DNA of 64,000 bases from Flavobacterium oncorhynchi (GTDB taxonomy: Bacteria > Bacteroidota > Bacteroidia > Flavobacteriales > Flavobacteriaceae). Location of the stretch: NCBI RefSeq assembly GCF_002217355.1, contig NZ_MUHA01000028.1, positions 99,251 through 163,250 of the forward strand, written 5' to 3'. A model generated the notes under the pieces. The model was given only the letters and a program-made list of their open reading frames with translations. It ran no database searches and was not told the origin of the DNA. Shown one piece after another: positions 43,396 through 51,927 of this stretch (the first letter of the stretch is position 1; each line of letters starts with the position of its first letter). The position numbers and the translations under genes were made by a program.

Positions 43396-43926
43396 ATGAG
43401 TCAAGAAGAATTATTAGTTTTAATTTACAAGAAAGACGAAAGAGCTTTTACACATTTGTACGATATGTACGCCAAAAGTTTGTTCTCGGTCATACATGTT
43501 TTAATAAAAAACCGTGAAGAAGCAGAAGATGTTTTGCAGGAAGTCTTTGTAAAAATCTGGAAAAATATCGATTCTTATAGTGAAAGCAAAGGTCGATTTT
43601 ATACGTGGATTCTTAATATTGCCAGAAATGCATCTGTAGATCAGCTTCGTTCAAAGAATTTTAACAACACTCAAAAAAACCTTTCATCCGATAATTTCGT
43701 AAATCTGTTAGACGACAGTAATAAACTCCTTGATAAAATTGACACAATTGGAATTCAGGAATTTGTCAAAAAACTGAAACCAAAGTGTATTGCAATCATC
43801 GATTTATTATTTTTTAAAGGATATACCCAACAAGAAGCTTCTGAAGAATTGGCACTGCCGCTGGGAACTATCAAAACGCAAAACAGAAACTGTATTAACG
43901 ACTTACGTAATTATCTAAAAATCTAA
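43396..43926 (+). CDS. ECF sigma factor (sigma-70 family)
   Basis: 176 residues with sigma region 2 (residues about 18-85: FTHLYDMYAKSLFSVIHV, EEAEDVLQEVFVKIWKNI, GRFYTWILNIARN) and region 4 HTH (about 120-172: LLFFKGYTQQEASEELALPL). No region 1 or 3. It recruits RNA polymerase under anti-sigma control. The stop TAA shares its last A with the ATG of the anti-sigma gene, so translation is coupled. The trigger is not visible. Confidence 0.93.
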   Translation: MSQEELLVLIYKKDERAFTHLYDMYAKSLFSVIHVLIKNREEAEDVLQEVFVKIWKNIDSYSESKGRFYTWILNIARNASVDQLRSKNFNNTQKNLSSDNFVNLLDDSNKLLDKIDTIGIQEFVKKLKPKCIAIIDLLFFKGYTQQEASEELALPLGTIKTQNRNCINDLRNYLKI

Positions 43927-44714
43927 TGGAAGCACAAGAATATATAGACTCAGGAATTCTAGAACTTTATGTTTATGGTTTATTAACCGAAACGGAGAAT
44001 TTAGAAATAGCCGAAATGGCAAAAAAAAGCCCAGAAGTTGAACAGGAAATTATCTCGATAGAAAAAGCAATTGTTGCTTTATCTTCAAGCTTCTCTCCTT
44101 TCCACTCTGTTGCTAATTTCGAAAAAATAAAAGCACGTTTAGAGCTTAAACACGGGAAGGTAGTCGAAATGAAACCTGCTTCAAACTGGACACAATATGT
44201 GGGCTGGGCTGCAGCTGCATTGTTATTGTTAGGCTTTGGTTATCAGACTTTAGAACTTACAAAAACAAAAGAAGCGATTACTACTGTTGGAACAGAGAAA
44301 AGTAAAATCGAGAAAGAGTACGCTTTCTTAGGTGAACAAAATAAAGAGATCACCAAGAGTTTAACCATCGTGAGAGATATTAAAAATACGGGAGTAACAC
44401 TTGGAGGTCAAGCTGTTTCGCCGACATCTTTTGCAAAAGTGTACTGGAACAAAGACACTAAAACGACTTATATTGATGCTGCAGGCTTGCCAGAACCGCC
44501 TAAAGGAATGGTATATCAGGTTTGGGCATTAAAATTAAGTCCGGTACTTACGCCAACGAGTATTGGTTTATTGAGTGATTTTGAAGGAAACTCACAAAAA
44601 ATCTTTGCTGTTGATCGTACAAATGAAGCTGAAGCTTTTGGAATTACCCTTGAGCCAGCCGGCGGAAGCTTAACTCCAACAATGACACAATTGTATACTT
44701 TAGGAAAAGTTTAA
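43926..44714 (+). CDS. Anti-sigma factor (RskA-like) for the adjacent ECF sigma
   Basis: 262 residues. The N-terminal ~95 cytoplasmic residues form the sigma-binding domain (LELYVYGLLTETENLEIAEM), one membrane helix follows at about 98-115 (YVGWAAAALLLLGFGYQTL), then a coiled stretch and a periplasmic RskA domain (about 160-262: KVYWNKDTKTTYIDAAGLPE, YQVWALKLSP). There is no zinc HxxxCxxC motif, so it is not a ZAS-type anti-sigma. It overlaps the sigma gene by one base. Confidence 0.9.
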   Translation: MEAQEYIDSGILELYVYGLLTETENLEIAEMAKKSPEVEQEIISIEKAIVALSSSFSPFHSVANFEKIKARLELKHGKVVEMKPASNWTQYVGWAAAALLLLGFGYQTLELTKTKEAITTVGTEKSKIEKEYAFLGEQNKEITKSLTIVRDIKNTGVTLGGQAVSPTSFAKVYWNKDTKTTYIDAAGLPEPPKGMVYQVWALKLSPVLTPTSIGLLSDFEGNSQKIFAVDRTNEAEAFGITLEPAGGSLTPTMTQLYTLGKV

Positions 44715-44738
44715 AATTTAACTTGTCATAAAACTCAA

Positions 44739-44766
44739 ACGCATATTACTATAATATGCGTTTTTT
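44739..44766 (+). terminator. Terminator of the sigma/anti-sigma operon
   Basis: Perfect 10-bp stem (44739-44748 with 44752-44761), 3-nt loop, then T5. Confidence 0.9.
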
Positions 44767-44799
44767 ATTATTTTTAAATGATAATCCAAAATTAAATTT

Positions 44800-45180
44800 A
44801 TGAAAGGACTAATGCTTCTTAGAATTGCTGTTGCTGTTATACTTTTAACCCATTCTGTTTTTGGGATTTTTAATAACGGAATTAATGACTTTGGAAATTT
44901 GTATTTGAATCAAATTGGCTTCGCTCCTTTTGGATTGTTTTTAGCTTGGTCAATCAAACTTTCTCATATTGTGGCTGCTATACTTTTAATTTTAAACAAA
45001 TATGTTAGAGCAGCTGGTTTTGTTACCATATTTATTCTTATAATGGGAATTGTTTTTGTTCATTTTCAAGAGGGTTGGTTTGTTGTTGGCGGAGGAAGAA
45101 ATGGTGTCGAATATAATTTCTTGTTGATATGCGTTCTTTTGACAATTATGTTTCCAAATGGTTTGCAAGAGAAAATTTAG
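44800..45180 (+). CDS. DoxX-family membrane protein
   Basis: 126 residues with four membrane helices (MLLRIAVAVILLTHSVFGIF, FGLFLAWSIKLSHIVAAILL, ...VTIFILIMGIVFVHF, FLLICVLLTIMFPNG) and the family segment HFQEGWFVVGGGRNGVEYN before the last helix. DoxX proteins are subunits of oxidoreductases or redox-linked membrane complexes; no partner is next to it. The 260-nt stretch downstream is AT-rich without a clear terminator. Confidence 0.88.
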   Translation: MKGLMLLRIAVAVILLTHSVFGIFNNGINDFGNLYLNQIGFAPFGLFLAWSIKLSHIVAAILLILNKYVRAAGFVTIFILIMGIVFVHFQEGWFVVGGGRNGVEYNFLLICVLLTIMFPNGLQEKI

Positions 45181-45408
45181 TGTTTTTTTTTAAAATTTCT
45201 CCATGAAGCATTTTTTATGATTTTAGTAATTTTGTTTTAAATGTTAAAAAAATGACTTCACCACATTTGTCTTGTTGAGTTGTTTTTTATTTTTTGAATA
45301 TTGTTACCTATTCTGTTTTTTCATTCGTAAGATCGTCTTAAAATAAGTAAAGTATTATTTTTTAGTTAAAATGTACTAAAAATTCCAAATGCTTAATTTT
45401 ATATCGTA

Positions 45409-45420
45409 ATATTGCAATAT
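45409..45420. promoter_or_regulatory. ArsR-type operator palindrome
   Basis: ATATTGCAATAT is a perfect 12-nt palindrome 20 nt before the arsR-like ATG, in the expected promoter region. An imperfect TATATATAGATATA stretch follows. Confidence 0.5.
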
Positions 45421-45440
45421 AGGTATATATAGATATAATT

Positions 45441-45773
45441 ATGGGCACTACAAAATCAGATCACTTTACAGAAAACCAAAATGAATTAGCCGTTTTAACA
45501 AAAGCTTTAGGTCATCCGGCACGAATTGCTATTTTAGAATATCTTCTAAAAGTTAATACTTGCATTTGTGGTGATATTGTAAATGAATTGCCTCTTTCGC
45601 AGCCAACTGTATCACAGCATTTAAAAGAACTTAAAAATGCGGGCTTAATCAAAGGAAGTATCGAAGGCAATACAATTTGTTATTGTATAAACGAAATTGG
45701 ATTTGAAAAAGTAAAAGCATTTCTTAATGTTATTACAGCACACTTAGACAAAAGAAAAAACGAATGTTGTTAA
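45441..45773 (+). CDS. ArsR/SmtB-family metalloregulator
   Basis: 110 residues. A winged HTH (ALGHPARIAILEYLL, then QPTVSQHLKELKNAGLIKG). The metal site is the pair of cysteines in NTCICGDIVN (helix 3, the place of the ELCVC site of ArsR), and a second pair ends the protein (NECC). It probably senses arsenite or another thiophilic metal and represses the following two genes. The palindrome upstream may be its operator. Confidence 0.9.
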   Translation: MGTTKSDHFTENQNELAVLTKALGHPARIAILEYLLKVNTCICGDIVNELPLSQPTVSQHLKELKNAGLIKGSIEGNTICYCINEIGFEKVKAFLNVITAHLDKRKNECC

Positions 45774-45793
45774 TCTAAAAAATATAAATTATT

Positions 45794-46267
45794 ATGAAAC
45801 TTTCAGAAATAAAAACAATCTTAAAAACAGTTGACACAGTAAATTTTCAATTACCAAACGGAACTTTTGTTCCTGAGCATTTTCATGTTACAGAAGTTGG
45901 TTTGATCACTAAAAATTTTATAGACTGCGGTGGAGTTGTACGCAATGAAACTGTCGTAAATTTTCAGCTGTGGGATGCAAATGATTTTGAACATAGATTA
46001 AAACCCGGAAAACTTATTCATATTATTGAACTTTCGGAAAAAGTTCTAAATATTCCAGATTTTGAAATTGAAGTAGAATATCAAGATACTACAATTGGAA
46101 AGTATGATTTAGGTTTTAATGGAAAAGATTTCTTACTGCTGAATAAACAAACTGCTTGTTTAGCGCAAGATCAATGCGGAATTCCAGCTGAAAAAACGAA
46201 GTTGAATCTAACGCAATTAAGTCCTGATAATTCAAATTCTTGTATTCCTGGAAATGGATGCTGCTAA
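45794..46267 (+). CDS. DUF6428-family protein of the arsenic cluster
   Basis: 157 residues. The N-terminal half contains a conserved NGTFVPEHFHVTEVGLIT segment with His residues. The C-terminus has paired and spaced cysteines (TACLAQDQC, then CIPGNGCC), which may bind As(III) or another soft metal. Such proteins are found in arsR clusters of Bacteroidota; the function is unknown. It is 20 nt after the arsR-like gene and 12 nt before the phosphatase-fold gene. Confidence 0.82.
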   Translation: MKLSEIKTILKTVDTVNFQLPNGTFVPEHFHVTEVGLITKNFIDCGGVVRNETVVNFQLWDANDFEHRLKPGKLIHIIELSEKVLNIPDFEIEVEYQDTTIGKYDLGFNGKDFLLLNKQTACLAQDQCGIPAEKTKLNLTQLSPDNSNSCIPGNGCC

Positions 46268-46279
46268 AAAAGGATTGAT

Positions 46280-46900
46280 ATGAATATATTATTTCCAGAA
46301 ATTGGAAAGCTAGTTTTATCTTTTGATTTTCGATCTATTACAGATGAACGTAAGATTATTTTGCAGCCGCTAATTGATTTTGTTGAATTTAAAAATGAAA
46401 ATAATCTCGAGATTAGATTAAACTTTATTTGTACGCACAATTCTAGAAGAAGTCATTTATCTCAGGTTTGGGCGCAGACGGCAGCTTATTTTTATAATAT
46501 TAAGAATGTAAGTTGTTACTCTGGCGGAACTGAAGCAACCGCTGTGTTTCCTAAAATTGTTGAAACACTTGTAAAATCAGGGTTTAAGGTTAAGAAATTA
46601 TCAAAAGATAATAATCCAATTTATACAATAAAGTTTGCGCAGAATGAAAATCCAATAATTGGTTTCTCTAAAAAATTCGATGATGATTTTAATCCAATAG
46701 ATAGTTTTGCCGCTATAATGACTTGTTCGCAAGCAGACGGAGATTGTCCATATGTAGCTGGAGCAGAAAAACGTTTTCCTATTACTTTTGAAGACCCTAA
46801 AGTTTTTGATAATACATTACAGCAGGATGAAAAGTATATGGAAAGAAGTCTTCAAATTGCAAGTGAAATGTTTTATGTTTTTTCTCAAATAAGAACATAA
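46280..46900 (+). CDS. Low-molecular-weight phosphatase-fold arsenate reductase-like protein
   Basis: 206 residues. The P-loop FICTHNSRRSHLSQ has the C-x5-R signature (about residue 51), and MTCSQADGDCPYVAG (about 153) takes the place of the second and third cysteines of thioredoxin-coupled ArsC. This form is longer than classical ArsC by an N-terminal ~40 residues and a large insert. It could reduce arsenate to arsenite or be a phosphatase. No arsenite efflux gene (acr3 or arsB) follows; the next feature is a terminator. Confidence 0.85.
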   Translation: MNILFPEIGKLVLSFDFRSITDERKIILQPLIDFVEFKNENNLEIRLNFICTHNSRRSHLSQVWAQTAAYFYNIKNVSCYSGGTEATAVFPKIVETLVKSGFKVKKLSKDNNPIYTIKFAQNENPIIGFSKKFDDDFNPIDSFAAIMTCSQADGDCPYVAGAEKRFPITFEDPKVFDNTLQQDEKYMERSLQIASEMFYVFSQIRT

Positions 46901-46923
46901 ATTCTACCGTTTATTTTATGTCA

Positions 46924-46960
46924 AAAAAAAAGGTTCAACTATAAGTTGAACCTTTTTTTT
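46924..46960. terminator. Bidirectional terminator after the arsenic cluster
   Basis: 9-bp GC-containing stem (46932-46940 with 46944-46952) flanked by A8 and T8 runs that extend the pairing. It separates the cluster from ccsBA on the other strand. Confidence 0.92.
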
Positions 46961-46965
46961 GCTTA

Positions 46966-49900
46966 TTATTTTTTCTTGGTTTTATAATACTTGCGGTATT
47001 TTGGATATGTTATTGCTCCAATTACAGAAATTGTACCTAGGCAATAATAAACCCAACTCAGTGAGTGCGCCTCTCCGCTTGCGTAAGAATGCAGACCAAC
47101 TAAATGGAAGTTTACTCCATAATATGTAAATAAAATAGAAACAAACGCAAACATACTCATCAAATTAAAGAACCATTTTCCGCGTAAAGCTGGAACAAAT
47201 CGAGCATGAATTACAAACGCATAAAGCATGATAGAAATTAAAGCCCAAGTTTCTTTTGGATCCCATCCCCAGTAACGTCCCCAACTTTCGTTTGCCCATT
47301 GTCCACCTAAAAAGTTCCCAATAGTCAGCATGATAAGACCAATAGTTAAAGACATTTCGTTGATATAAGTTATCTCTTTAATGTTTAATTCCATTTTAGC
47401 TTTGTTTTTCTCAGTGGTAAAGAAAATCAATACTAATGCCACAAAACCTAAAATCATTCCTAATGCAGTTGGACCATAACTACCTACAATAACTGCAACG
47501 TGAATCATTAACCAATACGAGTTAAGAACTGGCTGTAAGTTTGCAATTTCTGGATCAATCCAGTTCATATATGCCGCCATCAAAATCATAGCTGTAACAA
47601 ATGCAGATGAAGCAACAGTAAGTTTCGATTTTCTATCAAAAGCCAAACCAAAGAACATTGTTGACCAAGCTACATATACAATAGATTCGTAGGCATTACT
47701 CCAAGGGGCGTGGCCAGAAATATACCAACGTGCTATTAATCCTAATGTATGAAGGGCAAATAGCAAGCCCACCATGATATGGAATGCGTTTATTGTAATA
47801 CGAAGCCATTTTTTTTCAAAGAAAATATTGACAATAATAAATATAAACATAAGGCTCGCCACTGTGATATACCAATAAGGCAATACTTTAAAAACATCAT
47901 ATTTATTGTATGCAATTTCGGCATCAATTTTTTGTTCGCTTGGACGGACTTTAGCACCAAATTTCTTTTGAAAACCATTAAGACTTTCTACTAATTGATC
48001 GGCAGTATCCCAATTCTTAGAAATAGAAGCATTGTTTAATGCGCTAAAATAAAGTGGTAAAATTTGCTTTACATAAGTAGAATCCATTCCTTTTAAACCT
48101 GCATTTTCACGTTCTAAATAAGAAACCCATTTATGGTTTGGATCATTTGGGACAGGGAAAATTTTCAAAATGCTTCCGCTTAAAGCAGATTCCATTAAAT
48201 TTACTTTTTTATCTGTTTCAATAAAATCTTTCTCAAACTGATTTGGATTTGCCGCTTTATAAGCTTCATCTAAGTATGGAGAAAGTTTATAGTTTCCGTT
48301 TGCATCAAAAAAGTTAACAAATGCAACTGCTTTTGCTTCTTTATCTACTCCAATAATTTTACGAATACTGTCATTTCCAGATTTGATATAGATTATAGGA
48401 ACCTGAATCCAAACTTGTGCATATTGCGTCATAGACAATAATACCTGATCAGAGTTCATTCCGTTATAAGTATCGTCGTGGCTTACTTTTCTTAATAATT
48501 CTGAAGAGAAGGTATTAACAGGTTTCATTCTACCTCCAGCATCTTGAATAATCAAACGTCCAAATTTTGCGGCATGCGCTGCTGGTGCTTTGTAAATAGA
48601 CAATAAAGAGTCTAATTGTTTTTTACTTGGCGGAGCTGTTACGTGATTTGCATGATCATTTGGATCTGCTGTATGATTATGATTGTGATTGTCACCTGGC
48701 GTATGAACATGAGGTGCTTGAGCAAAACCACTCAAACTAATCATTAAAACTAAGATCGTGATAAATTTTTCTTTTTTCTTTTTTACAACTTCTAATTTGC
48801 GTTTTAAATCGGCAAAACGAGAATGTTTGGTAAACATAATTGCCATTAATCCCAGATATAACATAAAGTAGCCAAAATAAGTAATTGAAGTTCCCCAAAA
48901 GTCATGGTTTACAGATAAAACAGTTCCTTTTTCATCTGGATCAAATGAAGATTGGAAAAAACGGTATCCTTTATGATCTAAAACGTGATTCATATAAATA
49001 TCAGCGTCAAAAGTTTCTGTAGAATCTAAAACTGTTACTTTACTTTCAAAAGCCGAATAACTTTTTTCTGTTCCCGGGTATTTCGTAGCGATAAAATCGT
49101 TCAGTCTTACTTTAAAAGGTAAAACATAAGCTTTACTACCAAAGAATAAACTGTATTCTATTTTTCCAATTTTTACTGTTTGAGGCTCTCCTACGCTTCC
49201 TTTAGAACCTAAAAGTCTAACTTCTTTTTCTTCACCATCTGCTTTTACTTTTACAATTAAAGCATCATGATGAGATTTAGCTTTGTAGTCATTATTAGAT
49301 TCGTAATCAACAACACCTTTAACAGCTGGATCTGGAAACACAATTCGAATGTCGCCAATACTATATAAAGAACGCATCATTAAAGGTTGTACATTATCTT
49401 TAGTTACAGCACCTTTTAATTTATCGGCCATTCTCATAAATTCTCCTTCAAATGGAGTTTGAATGGTATATTGTTCACCGGTTGTATTAATATTGATTGC
49501 ACCGTCAGTTGGTTTATTTAAAGCAAATAATACATTGTGAATGTTTTGTACTTCACCATCTTTCAAGAAATGCTCTTCACGTCCGCCCGCTCCCGCTTCA
49601 ACTAATTTTAAATAAAGTGTTCCTTTAGGATCTGGTTTTATCACCTCTTTAGCTCCCATGATATAGTTTACATAACTTACTTCAAAAGGAGTTTCGTCAA
49701 ACTTACCAGAAAGTGTAAAATTGTTATTGGTTACTGGAGACAACAAAAGATTTTTATCAAAAACCCTGCGTTTCATTTCACCTTTGTATTCACCATCAGC
49801 AAAAACAGTAATAAATGTTTTATCTGAATAAATTTGATTCTCGGCTGCGCCTTCACGGATAGGCATCATTCCTTCGTAACTGATATATCGAGTAATAAAA

Positions 49901-50178
49901 GCACCTAAAAGAATAAAAACGAAAGCAAGATGAAGCAATAAAGTTGCCCATTTTTCTTTCTTTAATAATTGATAACGTTTGATATTTCCTAAGAAATTAA
50001 GCATGAAAACCGCCATTATAGCTTCAAACCACCATGTATTGTAAATTAAAATTCTGGCAGTATCGGTATTATACTTACTTTCGATAAAAGTTCCAATACC
50101 CATTGCGATTGCAAATGCTAAAAAAAGAACGGCCATTAATCGTGTAGAAAACAAAAAAGAGAATATTTTTTTATCCAT
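46966..50178 (-). CDS. Fused cytochrome c biogenesis protein CcsBA (ResB-CcsA)
   Basis: 1070 residues from the ATG at 50176-50178 (MDKKIFSFLFSTRLMAV); an earlier in-frame ATG would add 37 residues that spoil the usual N-terminus. The N-terminal half is ResB-like, with membrane helices near residues 10-35, 45-65, 80-105 and 430-450 and a large periplasmic part between. A membrane helix at about 475 and a His-rich segment follow. The C-terminal half is CcsA, with several helices and the haem-binding WWD motif (NESWGRYWGWDPKETWAL, about 1000). System II attaches haem to c-type cytochromes at the periplasmic face. Fusion of both subunits is known in Bacteroidota. Confidence 0.93.
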   Translation of the reverse strand: MDKKIFSFLFSTRLMAVLFLAFAIAMGIGTFIESKYNTDTARILIYNTWWFEAIMAVFMLNFLGNIKRYQLLKKEKWATLLLHLAFVFILLGAFITRYISYEGMMPIREGAAENQIYSDKTFITVFADGEYKGEMKRRVFDKNLLLSPVTNNNFTLSGKFDETPFEVSYVNYIMGAKEVIKPDPKGTLYLKLVEAGAGGREEHFLKDGEVQNIHNVLFALNKPTDGAININTTGEQYTIQTPFEGEFMRMADKLKGAVTKDNVQPLMMRSLYSIGDIRIVFPDPAVKGVVDYESNNDYKAKSHHDALIVKVKADGEEKEVRLLGSKGSVGEPQTVKIGKIEYSLFFGSKAYVLPFKVRLNDFIATKYPGTEKSYSAFESKVTVLDSTETFDADIYMNHVLDHKGYRFFQSSFDPDEKGTVLSVNHDFWGTSITYFGYFMLYLGLMAIMFTKHSRFADLKRKLEVVKKKKEKFITILVLMISLSGFAQAPHVHTPGDNHNHNHTADPNDHANHVTAPPSKKQLDSLLSIYKAPAAHAAKFGRLIIQDAGGRMKPVNTFSSELLRKVSHDDTYNGMNSDQVLLSMTQYAQVWIQVPIIYIKSGNDSIRKIIGVDKEAKAVAFVNFFDANGNYKLSPYLDEAYKAANPNQFEKDFIETDKKVNLMESALSGSILKIFPVPNDPNHKWVSYLERENAGLKGMDSTYVKQILPLYFSALNNASISKNWDTADQLVESLNGFQKKFGAKVRPSEQKIDAEIAYNKYDVFKVLPYWYITVASLMFIFIIVNIFFEKKWLRITINAFHIMVGLLFALHTLGLIARWYISGHAPWSNAYESIVYVAWSTMFFGLAFDRKSKLTVASSAFVTAMILMAAYMNWIDPEIANLQPVLNSYWLMIHVAVIVGSYGPTALGMILGFVALVLIFFTTEKNKAKMELNIKEITYINEMSLTIGLIMLTIGNFLGGQWANESWGRYWGWDPKETWALISIMLYAFVIHARFVPALRGKWFFNLMSMFAFVSILFTYYGVNFHLVGLHSYASGEAHSLSWVYYCLGTISVIGAITYPKYRKYYKTKKK

Positions 50179-50496
50179 TTTTAAGGAATTACATTGTATA
50201 AAAGTGCCACAAAAGTACTTAAAAATGTTGATTAGCAGTAGAGCTATTTTGTTAATAAAAACCAAATAAAGAGCGTCAAATTTGATCATATTGACAAAAA
50301 TGTACGCTTAGTTTTACAAAAATACATCTCTAGAATATTCGGTATTTTATCTACTGCAGATTAGGCGATTTAAAAAGATTACTTTGTTTTAATTGTAAAA
50401 AAATGAATTGATCGAAAATCATTCTATTCAGCATAAACTGTGGCAAAACTTTCTTATGTCAATTAAGTTTAAAAAAAATAATACTAATTTTGCGAT

Positions 50497-51258
50497 ATGA
50501 TTCGAATAACGATAATTGGTTCTGGAAATGTTGCTCAGCATTTAATAAAAGCGTTCTCTGCAAGTGATCTTGTTGAAATTGTACAGGTGTTTTCCAGAAA
50601 AAAAGAAGCCTTGATTTCTATTATTGATTCAGAAAAAATTGTAACCGAATTTTCGGCTTTAAAAGAAACAGATTTATGCATTATTTCAGTTTCTGATAAT
50701 GCTATTTCTGAAGTTTCAAAGCAATTACCTTTTAAAAATCAATTAGTTGTTCATACTTCCGGCACCACTTCAATCGATGTTCTAGATTCAAAAAACAGAG
50801 AAGGTGTTTTTTATCCGCTTCAAACTTTTTCAAAAAGTAAAGAAGTAGATTTTTCTATAATACCGATTTGTTTAGAAGCTGAAAATCAAGAAGATTACAT
50901 AGTCTTAGAAACTGTTGCAAAATGTATTTCAAACGCTGTTTTTGCGATTAGTTCAGAACAGCGAAAAGCATTGCATGTAGCCGCCGTTTTTGTTAATAAT
51001 TTCACGAATCATTTGTATCAAATAGGAAAAGAAATCTGTGACGAACATCATGTTCCGTTTGAAGTTTTGAAACCTTTAATTCAGGAAACTGCCGATAAAA
51101 TTAAAACCCTAGACCCGATTGATGCACAAACTGGACCTGCAATACGCCGAGATTCAGTAACAACAAATGCACATTTGGAATTTATAACAGATGAAAATCA
51201 AAAGAATATTTATAAAATACTAACACAATCTATAGAGAATAATGGCAAAAAGTTATAA
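50497..51258 (+). CDS. Rossmann / DUF2520 oxidoreductase-like protein
   Basis: 253 residues. The N-terminal NAD(P)-binding motif is ITIIGSGNVAQHLIKA (residues 4-19). It is followed by FSRKKEA, VSDNAISEV, HTSGTTSIDVL, GVFYPLQTFS and a helical C-terminal domain (QRKALHVAAVFVNNFTNHLY). This is the layout of the F420/NADP oxidoreductase-like DUF2520 family, which resembles a dehydrogenase but has no proven reaction. It overlaps the KdsC-like gene by 17 nt. Confidence 0.85.
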   Translation: MIRITIIGSGNVAQHLIKAFSASDLVEIVQVFSRKKEALISIIDSEKIVTEFSALKETDLCIISVSDNAISEVSKQLPFKNQLVVHTSGTTSIDVLDSKNREGVFYPLQTFSKSKEVDFSIIPICLEAENQEDYIVLETVAKCISNAVFAISSEQRKALHVAAVFVNNFTNHLYQIGKEICDEHHVPFEVLKPLIQETADKIKTLDPIDAQTGPAIRRDSVTTNAHLEFITDENQKNIYKILTQSIENNGKKL

Positions 51259-51769
51259 AGAAATGATGAACGACATTACAACATTTATTTTTGATGTTGA
51301 TGGCGTACTTACAGACAGTTCCGTTTTTGTAACCACCGAAGGAGAAATTCTTCGCACAATGAATATTCGTGATGGTTATGCCATGAAAGCAGCTGTAGAA
51401 AGCGGTTATAATGTTTGTATTATTTCTGGCGGAAGCAACGAAGGCGTTCGAGTAAGGCTTCAAAATTTAGGAATTACCGATATTCATTTAGGAACTCCTG
51501 ATAAAGTTAAAACATTTAAAGAGTATACGGAAGCGAATAACATCAAACCTGAACAGGTTTTATACATGGGTGATGATATTCCGGATTATCATGTAATGAA
51601 ATTAGTAGGTTTACCAGCCTCTCCGCAAGATGCAGTTCCTGAAATTAAAAATATCTGTCGTTATATTTCGCACGTAAAAGGTGGAAAAGGTGCCGCAAGA
51701 GACGTTATTGAACAGGTTATGAAAGTACAAGGGAAATGGATGGAGTATTTTAATGGGAAGCATGATTAA
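51242..51769 (+). CDS. KdsC-like HAD phosphatase
   Basis: 175 residues. HAD motifs are in TFIFDVDGVLTD (motif I, Asp nucleophile and Asp acid, about residue 13), IISGGSNEG (motif II Ser), the lysine (DKVKTF) and YMGDDIPDY (motif IV). The short cap-less form and the GLPASPQDAVPEIK segment match KdsC, which dephosphorylates Kdo-8-phosphate in LPS synthesis. The other kds genes are not in the window, so the substrate is from family only. Overlap with the previous gene means coupled translation. Confidence 0.9.
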   Translation: MAKSYKEMMNDITTFIFDVDGVLTDSSVFVTTEGEILRTMNIRDGYAMKAAVESGYNVCIISGGSNEGVRVRLQNLGITDIHLGTPDKVKTFKEYTEANNIKPEQVLYMGDDIPDYHVMKLVGLPASPQDAVPEIKNICRYISHVKGGKGAARDVIEQVMKVQGKWMEYFNGKHD

Positions 51770-51832
51770 TAGATTTTAAATTTAAGATTTCTGACTTTAG
51801 ATTTTAGATTTTTGTAGCCGATAATCAATATA

Positions 51833-51869
51833 TTTTCTTTGTCAAAGTTCAAAACTTTGACAAAGAAAA
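51833..51869. repeat. 17-bp perfect hairpin repeat
   Basis: Perfect arms 51833-51849 and 51853-51869 around a 3-nt loop (TTTGTCAAAGTT and its complement). It lies in a 158-nt stretch that also has repeated TTTAGATTTTAGATTT and a degenerate copy of the CTTTGAACC-type repeat (51880-51919). The T-poor flanks make a repeat more likely than a terminator. Confidence 0.7.
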
Positions 51870-51927
51870 CATAAGAAAAGACCTTTGTCACTCTGTATCT
51901 TTGCCTCTTTGAACCTTAGAAGAAAAA

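Noticed and set aside
47779..47994. Plus-strand open frames inside ccsBA
   Set aside because: They are antisense shadows of a long coding region and lack start or family features.
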